Positions 13,384-22,013 of a DNA stretch of 28,070 bases are shown one piece after another; the stretch's first letter is position 1, and every line of letters starts with the position of its first letter. The notes under the pieces are model-generated. The model did not search any database. It was not told the origin of the DNA and saw only the letters and a list, made by a program, of their open reading frames with translations. The stretch lies in NCBI GenBank assembly GCA_046153505.1, contig JBJXDT010000059.1, positions 1-28,070 on the forward strand. The letters run 5' to 3'. The position numbers and the translations under genes were made by a program. Source of the DNA: JBJXDT01 sp046153505 (GTDB taxonomy: Bacteria; Pseudomonadota; Gammaproteobacteria; Burkholderiales; Methylophilaceae).

Positions 13384-15350
13384 TTCCAGAAATTGGTCAC
13401 TTTTCACTCATTTTGGCATTTTGCTTTGCCATCCTACAAGGCATCATTCCGCTAATTGGAGTTGCCAAAAAAAATGATTCGTTGATGGGTTTTGCTGTGC
13501 CTACAGCTCGCGCGCAGTTTGTGTTCATTGCGATTTCTTTTTTGTGTTTGGATTACGCGTTTTATAGTAACGACTTTTCTGTTCTATATGTGGCCTCTAA
13601 CTCCAACTCCCAATTACCTCTAATTTATCGTCTCGCTGCCATTTGGGGAGGTCACGAAGGGTCAATGTTACTCTGGGTGGCTATTTTGGCGTTGTGGACG
13701 ATGGCAGTCACTTTTTTCGCACAAAAATTACCTTATAGTTTCCGCACTACACTTCTCGCGGTGATGGGTTTAGTGAGCGTCGGCTTTCTAATGTTTATTC
13801 TGTTCACTTCCAACCCCTTTATTCGACTGATTCCTGCAGCGATGGACGGGCGAGACTTAAATCCATTGTTGCAAGATCCAGGCATGGTGTTCCATCCGCC
13901 TGTGTTATATATGGGATACGTTGGATTCTCGGTCGCGTTTGCATTTGCTATAGCCGCACTGGTAGATGGTCGCTTAGATACCTCTTGGGCTCGCTGGACA
14001 AGGCCTTGGACCACTACTGCTTGGGTGTTTCTGACGCTTGGCATTGCCTTTGGTAGCCGTTGGGCATATTACGAATTGGGCTGGGGTGGCTGGTGGTTTT
14101 GGGATGCTGTAGAAAATGCATCGTTTATGCCGTGGTTGGTTGGCACAGCACTTATTCACTCGCTCGCAGTGACAGAAAAACGCGATGCATTTAAAGCTTG
14201 GACAGTTTTGCTTTCTATCTGCGCCTTTTCTTTAAGTTTGCTAGGGACATTTTTAGTGCGCTCAGGTGTGCTGACTTCAGTACATGCGTTTGCCACCGAT
14301 CCGAGCCGCGGTTTGTTTATTTTAATTTATTTAGTCGTCGTCATCGGCGGCGCGCTTTTGTTGTTTGCGCTGCGCTCGCCTCGTGTAGGTTTGGGTGAAA
14401 AGTTTGATTTGGTTTCGCGCGAATCTTTCTTGTTGGCTAACAACGTGGTATTGGTTGCCGCCGCCGCATCAGTGCTGCTTGGCACGCTTTATCCATTGCT
14501 GGTTGATGCCATGGGTATGGGCAAAATTTCGGTCGGGCCACCCTACTTTGACGCTGTTTTCGTAGCGATTATGGCGCCAGGCATATTCCTGATGGGCGTT
14601 GGACCAATCGCGCGCTGGAAAAAAACCACCCTACCAGAACTCGCCACTAAATTGCGTTGGGCGCTTGGCGTGAGCGTAGTGAGTGCGCTGCTTGTACCAA
14701 GCGTAATGGGCAAGCTTACTCCAATGCTATTTGTTGGTATGCTGATGGCGTTTTGGGTACTTAGCTCTGTTGTTATTGCATTCCGTGTGCGTTTCAGTCA
14801 AACAGGTGCTCACGCAGATTTGATGAGCAAACTCAAAAGTATTACTCCAGCTTTTTATGGCATGTTGCTTGCACATTTGGGTTTAGCTATATTTATTATT
14901 GGCGTTGCGATGGTCAAAGGTTATGAATCGGAACAAGATATTCGCATGCAAACTGGTGACACAATAAAAGTACGCGGATTTGATTTTACCTTTAACGGTG
15001 CAACGCCAAATATTGGCCCTAATTATGAATCCATGAAAGGACTATTTTATGTCAGTAAAAATGGGCGTGAAGTCGCTATTCTGACACCAGAAAAACGATT
15101 TTATCCAGTTCAAGGTTCAATTATGACGGAAGCTTCAGTTTCGGCTGGCCTAGTGCGTGATTTATACGTGTCTCTGGGTGAGCATTTAGAAGATGGTGCA
15201 TGGAGTGTCCGCATCTACATCAAACCATTTGTACAATGGATATGGCTAGGCGCGATCTTAATGGCGCTAGGCGGCGTTTTAGCCTTAATTGATAAGCGTT
15301 ACCGCACAACGGGCAAGAAAATGTCGCAGGCGGGTGCATATGAAGCTTAA
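13380..15350 (+). CDS. ccmF: Cytochrome c heme lyase subunit CcmF
   Basis: 656 residues with many transmembrane helices, the normal CcmF length. The WWD heme-handling motif is WGGWWFWD (235-242). Conserved histidines are at H172 (FHPPVLY) and H260 (ALIH), matching the heme ligands of the E. coli protein. A large periplasmic domain (about 535-610) precedes the last helix. With CcmH and CcmI it attaches heme to CXXCH cysteines; it must serve 64 sites from just two of the upstream genes. The ATG overlaps the ccmE stop (ATGA). Confidence 0.96.
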   Translation: MIPEIGHFSLILAFCFAILQGIIPLIGVAKKNDSLMGFAVPTARAQFVFIAISFLCLDYAFYSNDFSVLYVASNSNSQLPLIYRLAAIWGGHEGSMLLWVAILALWTMAVTFFAQKLPYSFRTTLLAVMGLVSVGFLMFILFTSNPFIRLIPAAMDGRDLNPLLQDPGMVFHPPVLYMGYVGFSVAFAFAIAALVDGRLDTSWARWTRPWTTTAWVFLTLGIAFGSRWAYYELGWGGWWFWDAVENASFMPWLVGTALIHSLAVTEKRDAFKAWTVLLSICAFSLSLLGTFLVRSGVLTSVHAFATDPSRGLFILIYLVVVIGGALLLFALRSPRVGLGEKFDLVSRESFLLANNVVLVAAAASVLLGTLYPLLVDAMGMGKISVGPPYFDAVFVAIMAPGIFLMGVGPIARWKKTTLPELATKLRWALGVSVVSALLVPSVMGKLTPMLFVGMLMAFWVLSSVVIAFRVRFSQTGAHADLMSKLKSITPAFYGMLLAHLGLAIFIIGVAMVKGYESEQDIRMQTGDTIKVRGFDFTFNGATPNIGPNYESMKGLFYVSKNGREVAILTPEKRFYPVQGSIMTEASVSAGLVRDLYVSLGEHLEDGAWSVRIYIKPFVQWIWLGAILMALGGVLALIDKRYRTTGKKMSQAGAYEA

Positions 15351-15864
15351 GTTCCTTGTTCCTCTGGCGTTGTTCTTCATTGTCGTCGGCTTTTTATTTA
15401 AAGGTTTATATTTAGACCCGCATGAAGTGCCTTCACCCTTGATAAACAAGCCTGCACCAGCTTTTACCGCTCCAGTGCTGGGCGACGCTAGTAAAAACTT
15501 TTCTGCGGCAGATATGAAAGGCAAAGTGTGGATGCTGAATATGTGGGCATCTTGGTGCGCTGCATGCAAAGATGAGCATCCTTTATTGGTAGAAATGAAA
15601 CAGCATGGCCTGCCGATTTATGGCGTTGCCTACAAAGATACGGATGCGGAAGCGCAAGACGTACTGAATAAAATGGGCGACCCGTACATCATCACTGCGA
15701 CTGATGTGGATGGAAAAATTGGTATTAATTATGGCGTATATGGCGTTCCAGAAACTTACATCATCGACAAAATGGGGGTGATTCGCTACAAGCAAATCGG
15801 CCCAATTACACCAATGGCACTGCGCGACAAGATTTTACCGCTGCTAAAGGAGCTGGAAAAATGA
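15340..15864 (+). CDS. ccmG: Thiol:disulfide interchange protein CcmG/DsbE
   Basis: 174 residues from the ATG at 15340, which overlaps the end of ccmF by 11 bases. This start is chosen over an upstream ATG at 15289 because it opens directly on the membrane anchor (MKLKFLVPLALFFIVVGF). The thioredoxin fold carries WCAAC (C73, C76) with the acidic follow-on KDEHP, and a cis-proline GVP (P137). It keeps apocytochrome CXXCH cysteines reduced for heme attachment. Confidence 0.94.
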   Translation: MKLKFLVPLALFFIVVGFLFKGLYLDPHEVPSPLINKPAPAFTAPVLGDASKNFSAADMKGKVWMLNMWASWCAACKDEHPLLVEMKQHGLPIYGVAYKDTDAEAQDVLNKMGDPYIITATDVDGKIGINYGVYGVPETYIIDKMGVIRYKQIGPITPMALRDKILPLLKELEK

Positions 15865-16313
15865 CCCATAAAATCCATCATTTTTTTAGTTTTTTTGCTA
15901 CTTTATTTGCACTAAGCATTTTCCTGGGAGCCAATATATATGCGGCCCCCAGCCAAAATGATTTAGCTATTGAAGCACGCTTAAAATCTCTCTCAACCGA
16001 GTTGCGCTGTTTGGTTTGCCAAAACACCACGCTGGCCGATTCTAACGCGCCTCTCGCAGACGATTTGCGCAAAGAAATTCGCGAACTGATGCAGCAAGGC
16101 AAAAGCGACGAAGAAGTAAAAGCTTATTTAGTTGAGCGTTACGGAGATTTCGTCTTGTATCGCCCGCCCGTGCAAAGCAACACTATGCTACTTTGGTTTG
16201 GGCCATTTATAATGCTGCTAATCGGTGCAATTACACTTTTTGTTGTGCTTAAAAAACGCGCATCATCCACCGAAACAACTTCTGAAATGACTGTCGGGGA
16301 TAACAATGAATAA
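15861..16313 (+). CDS. ccmH: Cytochrome c maturation protein CcmH (CcmL type)
   Basis: 150 residues: signal sequence (about 1-28), the three-helix domain with the redox motif LRCLVCQN (C50, C53), and a C-terminal membrane helix (about 108-130). This is the short form without the TPR domain, which is encoded separately downstream as ccmI. The start overlaps the ccmG stop (ATGA). Confidence 0.95.
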   Translation: MTHKIHHFFSFFATLFALSIFLGANIYAAPSQNDLAIEARLKSLSTELRCLVCQNTTLADSNAPLADDLRKEIRELMQQGKSDEEVKAYLVERYGDFVLYRPPVQSNTMLLWFGPFIMLLIGAITLFVVLKKRASSTETTSEMTVGDNNE

Positions 16314-17046
16314 TTTCATGTGGATGGCTATTGGCTTTTTTGTTGCAATTGGCTTGGTATTGGTATTCATGCCAAAATTGGCGCCAAAGTTGATGTCTAA
16401 CAATCAAACTGAAAGCAAATGTAATGTTTCGCCAAAGTATATTGGCATTTTCTTGCTTGTGCCGATTGTGGCAGGTCTGCTTTACGCCAAACTAGGCACA
16501 CCTCAGGCTACAAGCGTAGCTGTACCTAGTGCATCAATGAAAGACATGTCTCAGCCAGCGATGCCAGTGGGCGAAGATTCTAAGCATGTAATGGGTGATT
16601 TTAGTGCGATGGCAGCAAAGCTAGCGGCAAAATTGGAAAAAAATCCAAACGATGGTGAAGGTTGGGCGCTGTTGGCGCGGAGTTATGTAGAGCTAAAGCA
16701 ACACAAAGACGCCCTGCCTGCATTTGAAAAGGCTATGGTGATTTTGCCAGATGATCCACAACTACTGGCTGATTACGTGGATGCACGCGCCATGACGCAA
16801 GGCCATCAGTTGGATGAAAAGGCTGCAGAGCTTATAAATAAAGCAATTAAACTTGACCCAAACCTACCGAAAGCCTTGATGCTGGCAGGCACGCTTGCGT
16901 TTGATCATGCGGATTATAAAAAAGCTATCGAAATTTGGGAGCATTTACACAATTCACTTAAAGGCGCAGATGCTACACCAGAGTTATTGAATGAAATCAC
17001 CGCCAATATCGCCTCTGCCCAGGCTGTTTTGGCGGCAAAAAAGTAA
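16306..17046 (+). CDS. ccmI: Cytochrome c maturation TPR protein CcmI
   Basis: 246 residues. Two N-terminal membrane helices (about 5-27 and 44-61) are followed by a methionine- and proline-rich linker and TPR repeats (about 100-225, with GEGWALLARSYVEL, DALPAFEKAM, PKALMLAGTLAFDHADYKKAIEIWEHL). It binds apocytochrome C-termini and presents them to CcmFH. It is shorter than the long CcmI forms that carry an extra C-terminal domain. It overlaps ccmH by eight bases and ends one base from the stop of the convergent DoxX-family gene, with no room for a terminator. Confidence 0.9.
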   Translation: MNNFMWMAIGFFVAIGLVLVFMPKLAPKLMSNNQTESKCNVSPKYIGIFLLVPIVAGLLYAKLGTPQATSVAVPSASMKDMSQPAMPVGEDSKHVMGDFSAMAAKLAAKLEKNPNDGEGWALLARSYVELKQHKDALPAFEKAMVILPDDPQLLADYVDARAMTQGHQLDEKAAELINKAIKLDPNLPKALMLAGTLAFDHADYKKAIEIWEHLHNSLKGADATPELLNEITANIASAQAVLAAKK

Positions 17047-17047
17047 A

Positions 17048-17554
17048 TTATCTATTGCGTTTAAAGTAGTAATCCACGCTCGCCCTACCCGCGCCACCAA
17101 ATAGTAATGGCAGAAATAAGATAATGTACATAAGCGGCAATTTGTAATTCCCAAAACCGTCATTGTCTTCATCAATGATACGATATCCTTTCAGTATATC
17201 AGCCAGCGTGTTCCAATGCTCAGGCCAATGCACAGCAGAAATTGCAACTATCGTAAGTATAATCAGAGAGATAGAGAAGAAGCGTGTAAACAATCCAAAC
17301 GCCAAAGCGAAAGCACCCACCACTTCAAAAAACACAGAAATATTCCAACTAATGCTGGCTGGCAACAAATTAAACGGGAAAGGGAATGTTAAATCTGCAA
17401 ACCAATTGGTGCCGTGTAACTTTTCAAAGCCCGATTCACCAAACTCCCATGCCAAAAGTAAGCGCAAAGCGAGCTGTGGCAGCCAAGTGTTTATCGCATT
17501 TAATTTTTCGATGACGGTGTCATAAATATGGATGGCAGATTTGAATATTGACAT
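17048..17554 (-). CDS. DoxX family membrane protein
   Basis: 168 residues with four predicted membrane helices (about 22-40, 72-90, 93-112, 140-158). The segment LALRLLLAWEFGESGFEKLHG and the later FEVVGAFALAFGLFTR are typical of DoxX/DoxD-related proteins. The name comes from a quinol oxidase subunit, but most bacterial members have no known activity, so no function is claimed. AAGGG shortly upstream of the ATG is a good ribosome binding site. The gene is convergent with ccmI and not part of the ccm operon. Confidence 0.85.
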   Translation of the reverse strand: MSIFKSAIHIYDTVIEKLNAINTWLPQLALRLLLAWEFGESGFEKLHGTNWFADLTFPFPFNLLPASISWNISVFFEVVGAFALAFGLFTRFFSISLIILTIVAISAVHWPEHWNTLADILKGYRIIDEDNDGFGNYKLPLMYIILFLPLLFGGAGRASVDYYFKRNR

Positions 17555-17626
17555 TGTTTTTCCCTTTTTGAATTTTCATTTGACGCTGATTAGTCGGTGC
17601 ATCAAAGCATTCATTACAAAAAACAA

Positions 17627-18544
17627 TCAATTACTTAATTTTTTTTCAGTCTGTTCAATTTCCTGGTTTAAATCCTTAGCGTTGATACTGTTTGCCAAGC
17701 TACGCGCATCAACCAAGAAAAGCTTTGCGTTTTCCACATCGCCTCTAGCAACCTTGCTTTGCGCCAAATAAAGCTTTGCTTTTGCCTCGTAATAAGCACC
17801 ACCATTATCTTTGGCAAATTGTGCAAACTTAATTAAGGTTTTATCGGCATTGGCATAATCTTTTGCCGCTACATAAATCTGCCCCAAAGCAAGTGATGAC
17901 TCAGCGAAATCATCTAGCGTGCCCGCTAATTTTTGCATTTGAATCGCTTTCACTTGATACTCAATTGCCGAATCAAATTGACCAAGCGCCTTGTATGTTG
18001 CTGCTAAAAATTCGAAGCTTTCTGCCCGCTCGTTATCGTTCATGGCCAACTTGGCGCCAGCTTGATAGTTAGTTAACGCTGCATTCAAATCTTTATTTTG
18101 CGTATACACATTGCCAATTAAATTGAAATCAGCACGAATATACTTCTCATTTTTTTCAGCATTAGCGATCTTTAAACTACCGTTGTAGCTAGCAATTGCA
18201 TCAGAAAACTTCTGCTGTGCCTTGTAAACATTGCCAATTAGCATTAAGCCAATAATATGCTCAAGCGGTTCTTTTGAAAGGGTTTCCGCTTCTTTTAACG
18301 TAGTCAAAGCGACTTCAAAATTACCTTGAACGCCCAAAAGGCGTCCTTTGCAAATTAAACCTTCACGATTTTTTGCATCTTGTTTCAGTATATCATCCGC
18401 GAGCTTTTCAGCACTTTTCATATCACCATTACTTAAGGCTGTATTACATGCGGCACTTTTGGCATCTAGCTCGCCGGCGTAAGAATTAAAACTTATTAAT
18501 AACAATAATATAGAAGAGTAAATTAAAGTATTTTGTAATTTCAT
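17627..18544 (-). CDS. Exported TPR-repeat protein
   Basis: 305 residues with a signal peptide (MKLQNTLIYSSILLLLISFNSYA-G) and at least six TPR-like helix pairs from about residue 30 to 290 (for example HIIGLMLIGNVYKAQQKFSDAI, ESSLALGQIYVAAKDYANAD). No enzymatic motif is seen. It is probably a periplasmic scaffold. It lies 21 bases downstream of the ligA stop on the same strand, so it may be co-transcribed. No specific function can be assigned. Confidence 0.85.
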   Translation of the reverse strand: MKLQNTLIYSSILLLLISFNSYAGELDAKSAACNTALSNGDMKSAEKLADDILKQDAKNREGLICKGRLLGVQGNFEVALTTLKEAETLSKEPLEHIIGLMLIGNVYKAQQKFSDAIASYNGSLKIANAEKNEKYIRADFNLIGNVYTQNKDLNAALTNYQAGAKLAMNDNERAESFEFLAATYKALGQFDSAIEYQVKAIQMQKLAGTLDDFAESSLALGQIYVAAKDYANADKTLIKFAQFAKDNGGAYYEAKAKLYLAQSKVARGDVENAKLFLVDARSLANSINAKDLNQEIEQTEKKLSN

Positions 18545-18565
18545 AATGGTTTAGATTTAATTATC

Positions 18566-20653
18566 CTAAAATAAACTTTTTTGTTCAGTTTCTGTTTTCT
18601 TTGTTTCTGACTGTTGATGTACGGCACTAGTTGCACCATTTTCATTTGCTAATAAGGCCTTAAAGCCTGCTTCGTCAACTACGGTTAAACCCAGCGTAAG
18701 TGCGGATTCTAACTTGCTGCCCGCCTCTGCGCCCGCTACCACAAAGTCAGTTTTTTTGGAGACACTGCCGCTCACCTTGCCACCAGCAGCCTCAATCAAA
18801 GCCTTTGCCTCGTCTCGCGACATATTCGGGAGCGTACCAGTTAAAACCAACACTTTTCCTTGCAGCACGCCGGTGGCTTGCTTTTTACCTTCATGCTCTT
18901 GCCATTGCACGCCAAGCGCTTGCATAGACACAATTACTTGCCGATTATGTGGCTCGCAAAAAAATTGCAATATTGATTCAGCCACGATTGGGCCGACATC
19001 ATTCACCTCAAGTAATACCTCAAGAGGCGCATCCAGTAACGCTTGCAGACCCCCAAAATGCGCACTTAAATCTTTTGCAGTGGCTTCACCGACGTTGCGA
19101 ATACCCAGCGCATAAATAAAGCGCGCCAGCGTAGTTTGCTTGCTTTTATTAATCGCATCGACTACATTTTGCGCGGATTTTTGTGCCATTCGTTCCAAGC
19201 CAGCAAGCGTATTAACGTCCAGCTTGTAAATATCGTCGACAGCGCGCACCAAATTAGCCTCGACGAGCTGATCAACCAACTTTTCACCTAAGCCTTCAAT
19301 ATCCATAGCACGGCGCGAGGCAAAGTGCGTAATCGCCTGTTTGCGTTGCGCTGGGCAGAATAAACCCCCTGTACAACGCGCCACAGCTTCATCCGCAGAA
19401 CGCTCGATATGAGAGCCGCATTCCGGACAAGCGATTGGCATATTAAATTGCATTGCATTGGCTGGGCGTTGCTCTAAAACTACCGAAACCACTTCAGGAA
19501 TCACATCTCCTGCTCTGCGCACAATCACGGTGTCACCAATACGAATATCTTTACGGCGCATTTCATCCTCATTGTGTAGCGTTGCATTGGTAACCGTGAC
19601 ACCACCTACAAATACCCCTTTTAAGCGCGCTACAGGCGTTATCGCACCCGTCCTGCCCACTTGTACCGTAATATCTTCAATTACTGTTGTAGCCTCTTCT
19701 GCGGGATATTTATGCGCTATAGCCCAACGTGGTGCGCGAGAAACAAAGCCTAATTCATTTTGCTGACTAAATTGATTGACTTTGTAGACCACGCCATCAA
19801 TATCAAACGGCAGGTTTTTACGCAATGCACCGATGTGTTGAAAATACTCCAGCAAGCCCGTTGCACCTTTTTTTATCCCACGCAAATCGCTTACAGGAAA
19901 TCGCAATTTTTCTAAAAAATCCATGGCTTCAGCATGCGAGCTAAGTTTTGGCGCACCAAGCGTCTTTCCAAGCCCGTAAGCAAAAAATGTAAGTGGGCGT
20001 GTGGCTGTTACTTGCGCATCTAACTGCCTTAAGCTACCCGCTGCAGCGTTGCGTGGATTTGCAAACAACTTAGCACCAACTGCTTCTTGCATCGTATTCA
20101 AACGTTCAAAATCACGTTTGAGCATTAGCACTTCGCCTCTAACTTCCAATAACTCAGGTGGATTTTGAATCGTTAGTTTAGTTGGAATTGCACGTATCGT
20201 GCGCAATGTGTGCGTAACGTTTTCGCCAGTATAACCATCCCCACGTGTTGCGCCTTGCGTGAAAAGCCCATTCTCATAGGTCAGAGTAATGGCTAAGCCG
20301 TCAAATTTTGGCTCTACCGCGTAATCTACACTTTCCAAACCCAAACCTTCGCGAATGCGTTTATCAAACGCCAATAACTCATGCTCGCCAAATGCATTAT
20401 TAAGCGACAACATGGCTTGCCGGTGGCTGACTGCCTCAAACGCGTTGGAAGCGTTGCCTGACACTCGTTGCGTGGGCGAATCTGGCGAGATGAGTTTTGG
20501 GAATTCTGCTTCTAATGCTTGCAGTTGACGATATAGCCCATCGTAAACACTATCAGAAATGGTGGGTGCGTCTAAAACGTAATATTCGTAATCGTATTGC
20601 GATAGTTTAGTCACAAGTTCGGCAACTTGCTGACGTGCCATTTCTATCTGCAT
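18566..20653 (-). CDS. ligA: NAD-dependent DNA ligase LigA
   Basis: 695 residues from the ATG at 20653. A longer reading to 20731 is rejected because its extra 26 residues are not ligase-like and overlap zipA. The adenylation motif is EPKFDG (catalytic K116), the N-terminal Ia domain has YDYEYYVLDAPTISDSVYD, the zinc finger is C-P-E-C...C-T-x4-F-C, and helix-hairpin-helix repeats and a C-terminal BRCT domain (about 605-680) follow. It seals nicks using NAD+. A second ATG at 20641 (MARQQ) is an equally possible start. It lies just downstream of zipA on the same strand. Confidence 0.96.
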   Translation of the reverse strand: MQIEMARQQVAELVTKLSQYDYEYYVLDAPTISDSVYDGLYRQLQALEAEFPKLISPDSPTQRVSGNASNAFEAVSHRQAMLSLNNAFGEHELLAFDKRIREGLGLESVDYAVEPKFDGLAITLTYENGLFTQGATRGDGYTGENVTHTLRTIRAIPTKLTIQNPPELLEVRGEVLMLKRDFERLNTMQEAVGAKLFANPRNAAAGSLRQLDAQVTATRPLTFFAYGLGKTLGAPKLSSHAEAMDFLEKLRFPVSDLRGIKKGATGLLEYFQHIGALRKNLPFDIDGVVYKVNQFSQQNELGFVSRAPRWAIAHKYPAEEATTVIEDITVQVGRTGAITPVARLKGVFVGGVTVTNATLHNEDEMRRKDIRIGDTVIVRRAGDVIPEVVSVVLEQRPANAMQFNMPIACPECGSHIERSADEAVARCTGGLFCPAQRKQAITHFASRRAMDIEGLGEKLVDQLVEANLVRAVDDIYKLDVNTLAGLERMAQKSAQNVVDAINKSKQTTLARFIYALGIRNVGEATAKDLSAHFGGLQALLDAPLEVLLEVNDVGPIVAESILQFFCEPHNRQVIVSMQALGVQWQEHEGKKQATGVLQGKVLVLTGTLPNMSRDEAKALIEAAGGKVSGSVSKKTDFVVAGAEAGSKLESALTLGLTVVDEAGFKALLANENGATSAVHQQSETKKTETEQKSLF

Positions 20654-20666
20654 AATGAATAACTGA

Positions 20667-21962
20667 TTAGTTAAAAAGGCGCGCGCTACTTGGACTGCCA
20701 GGCATAACGCCACGCGCCAGCATAGTGGCATGAATGACTTTAAGTTGTTGGCGAATTTTTTCTACTTGCAAATCACCCAATGGTTTTTTGTTGTCATCTA
20801 CCATGCGCGCACCCAAGCTATTGGCCATTTTTTGGGCAACTTGTACCATTTGGCTGAACACTTGGTCACAATTGCTCACTTTAGGAATTTCAATTTGAAA
20901 TGTTGCGCCTATCACCACACTGCTACGCAAACTTTCAGAAGTGAATGGCTGGTTATCTGAATTAATTAAGATGAATTGTGGTGTATCTGGATTGGTAGGC
21001 GCAAAAAAATAAAACTTACCATCCTCACCGAGTCGCATTCCACAAGACTCTGCAAGACCCCTGAACTTCGTGCCATGTACTGGTGTCTCCCCTTGCATCA
21101 GATGGACGCTTACCAGTTGATCAACCTCCATGCAGAATTTATCTAGGTCAATCGCACGTTGCATCGCATCGCCAGAGCCCTGCCATTCTACATGCGCGCC
21201 TAGCTCTAAGCCCATATTTTCTATGGAAAATTGGAATTTGTTCAGCAAATGTTTGGAAACAGGACCACCACGATCAGCAAGCTGCATGCTGCATGAAATC
21301 TGTTTGAGGGTTTTATCGGCATTGCTTGCACTGTTCACGACATGCCATTTATCATCTTGGTCAAGCCCATGCACAATCATTGGCACGCCCATTTCGTCTG
21401 CAATACCGTTTGCCATGGTGTTAAGTGTTTGAGCGTTCAAATTTTTGGGCGCATATAAAAATGCAGTTAAATCAATTTGCGGATGAATCTCATCAGGTAA
21501 AGGAGATGACAAACTGGGTACTTCGTTGTGCGCGTCATGTTTGGGCGCTTGTGGCTGCGCAGAGAGCGGGATGGTTTTGTCAATCGGTGGAATGTGAAAG
21601 GCAGGCTCAGATTTGGACTCATCTCTTGGGAATGCCGCTACTTGTTTAGGTTTGATGTCTGGTTCGTCTACTTCCTCATCCACTTCTGCTGCAGGTAGTT
21701 CGCTACTTTTAATGTCAGAGGCTGATTCGATTTCATGGAGCTTTTCAGTAATTTTGGATTTGTTTGGCATGTCAGCCAAGGTTTTATCCATATATGCATC
21801 TGAGTCGATATAAAAATCCTCAGCAAGTACATCTTTTTGCGGTACAAGGAACTCATCAGTGATGTTTTTGCGCATCTTTCGCTCTTGCAGCCAGTTGTAT
21901 AGGACAACGCCGGCAATAATAAGGGCACCCAATGCAATTAATGCTGATTGTAAATCTGACAT
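20667..21962 (-). CDS. zipA: Cell division protein ZipA
   Basis: 431 residues: N-terminal membrane helix (about 5-24), a basic patch, a long proline- and charge-rich linker (about 50-165) and a C-terminal FtsZ-binding domain (about 290-415, with VDQLVSVHLMQGETPVHGTKF and RSSVVIGATFQIEIP). It is longer than the E. coli protein, mostly in the linker. ZipA tethers FtsZ to the inner membrane. The order smc-zipA-ligA is common in betaproteobacteria and supports the call. Confidence 0.9.
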   Translation of the reverse strand: MSDLQSALIALGALIIAGVVLYNWLQERKMRKNITDEFLVPQKDVLAEDFYIDSDAYMDKTLADMPNKSKITEKLHEIESASDIKSSELPAAEVDEEVDEPDIKPKQVAAFPRDESKSEPAFHIPPIDKTIPLSAQPQAPKHDAHNEVPSLSSPLPDEIHPQIDLTAFLYAPKNLNAQTLNTMANGIADEMGVPMIVHGLDQDDKWHVVNSASNADKTLKQISCSMQLADRGGPVSKHLLNKFQFSIENMGLELGAHVEWQGSGDAMQRAIDLDKFCMEVDQLVSVHLMQGETPVHGTKFRGLAESCGMRLGEDGKFYFFAPTNPDTPQFILINSDNQPFTSESLRSSVVIGATFQIEIPKVSNCDQVFSQMVQVAQKMANSLGARMVDDNKKPLGDLQVEKIRQQLKVIHATMLARGVMPGSPSSARLFN

Positions 21963-22013
21963 AGCCTTATTTTACTTCGAATTCGTGCCGATGTTGATAA
22001 TTAAGTGACATTT

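Noticed and set aside
15289..15339. Upstream start for ccmG
   Set aside because: The extra residues are basic and not part of the family; the ATG at 15340 opens on the membrane anchor.
17040..17050. Terminator between ccmI and the DoxX gene
   Set aside because: The convergent stops are one base apart and no hairpin with a T-run is visible around them.
20654..20731. Upstream extension of ligA to an ATG at 20731
   Set aside because: The extra 26 residues overlap zipA and are unlike any ligase N-terminus; the ATG at 20653 fits the family.
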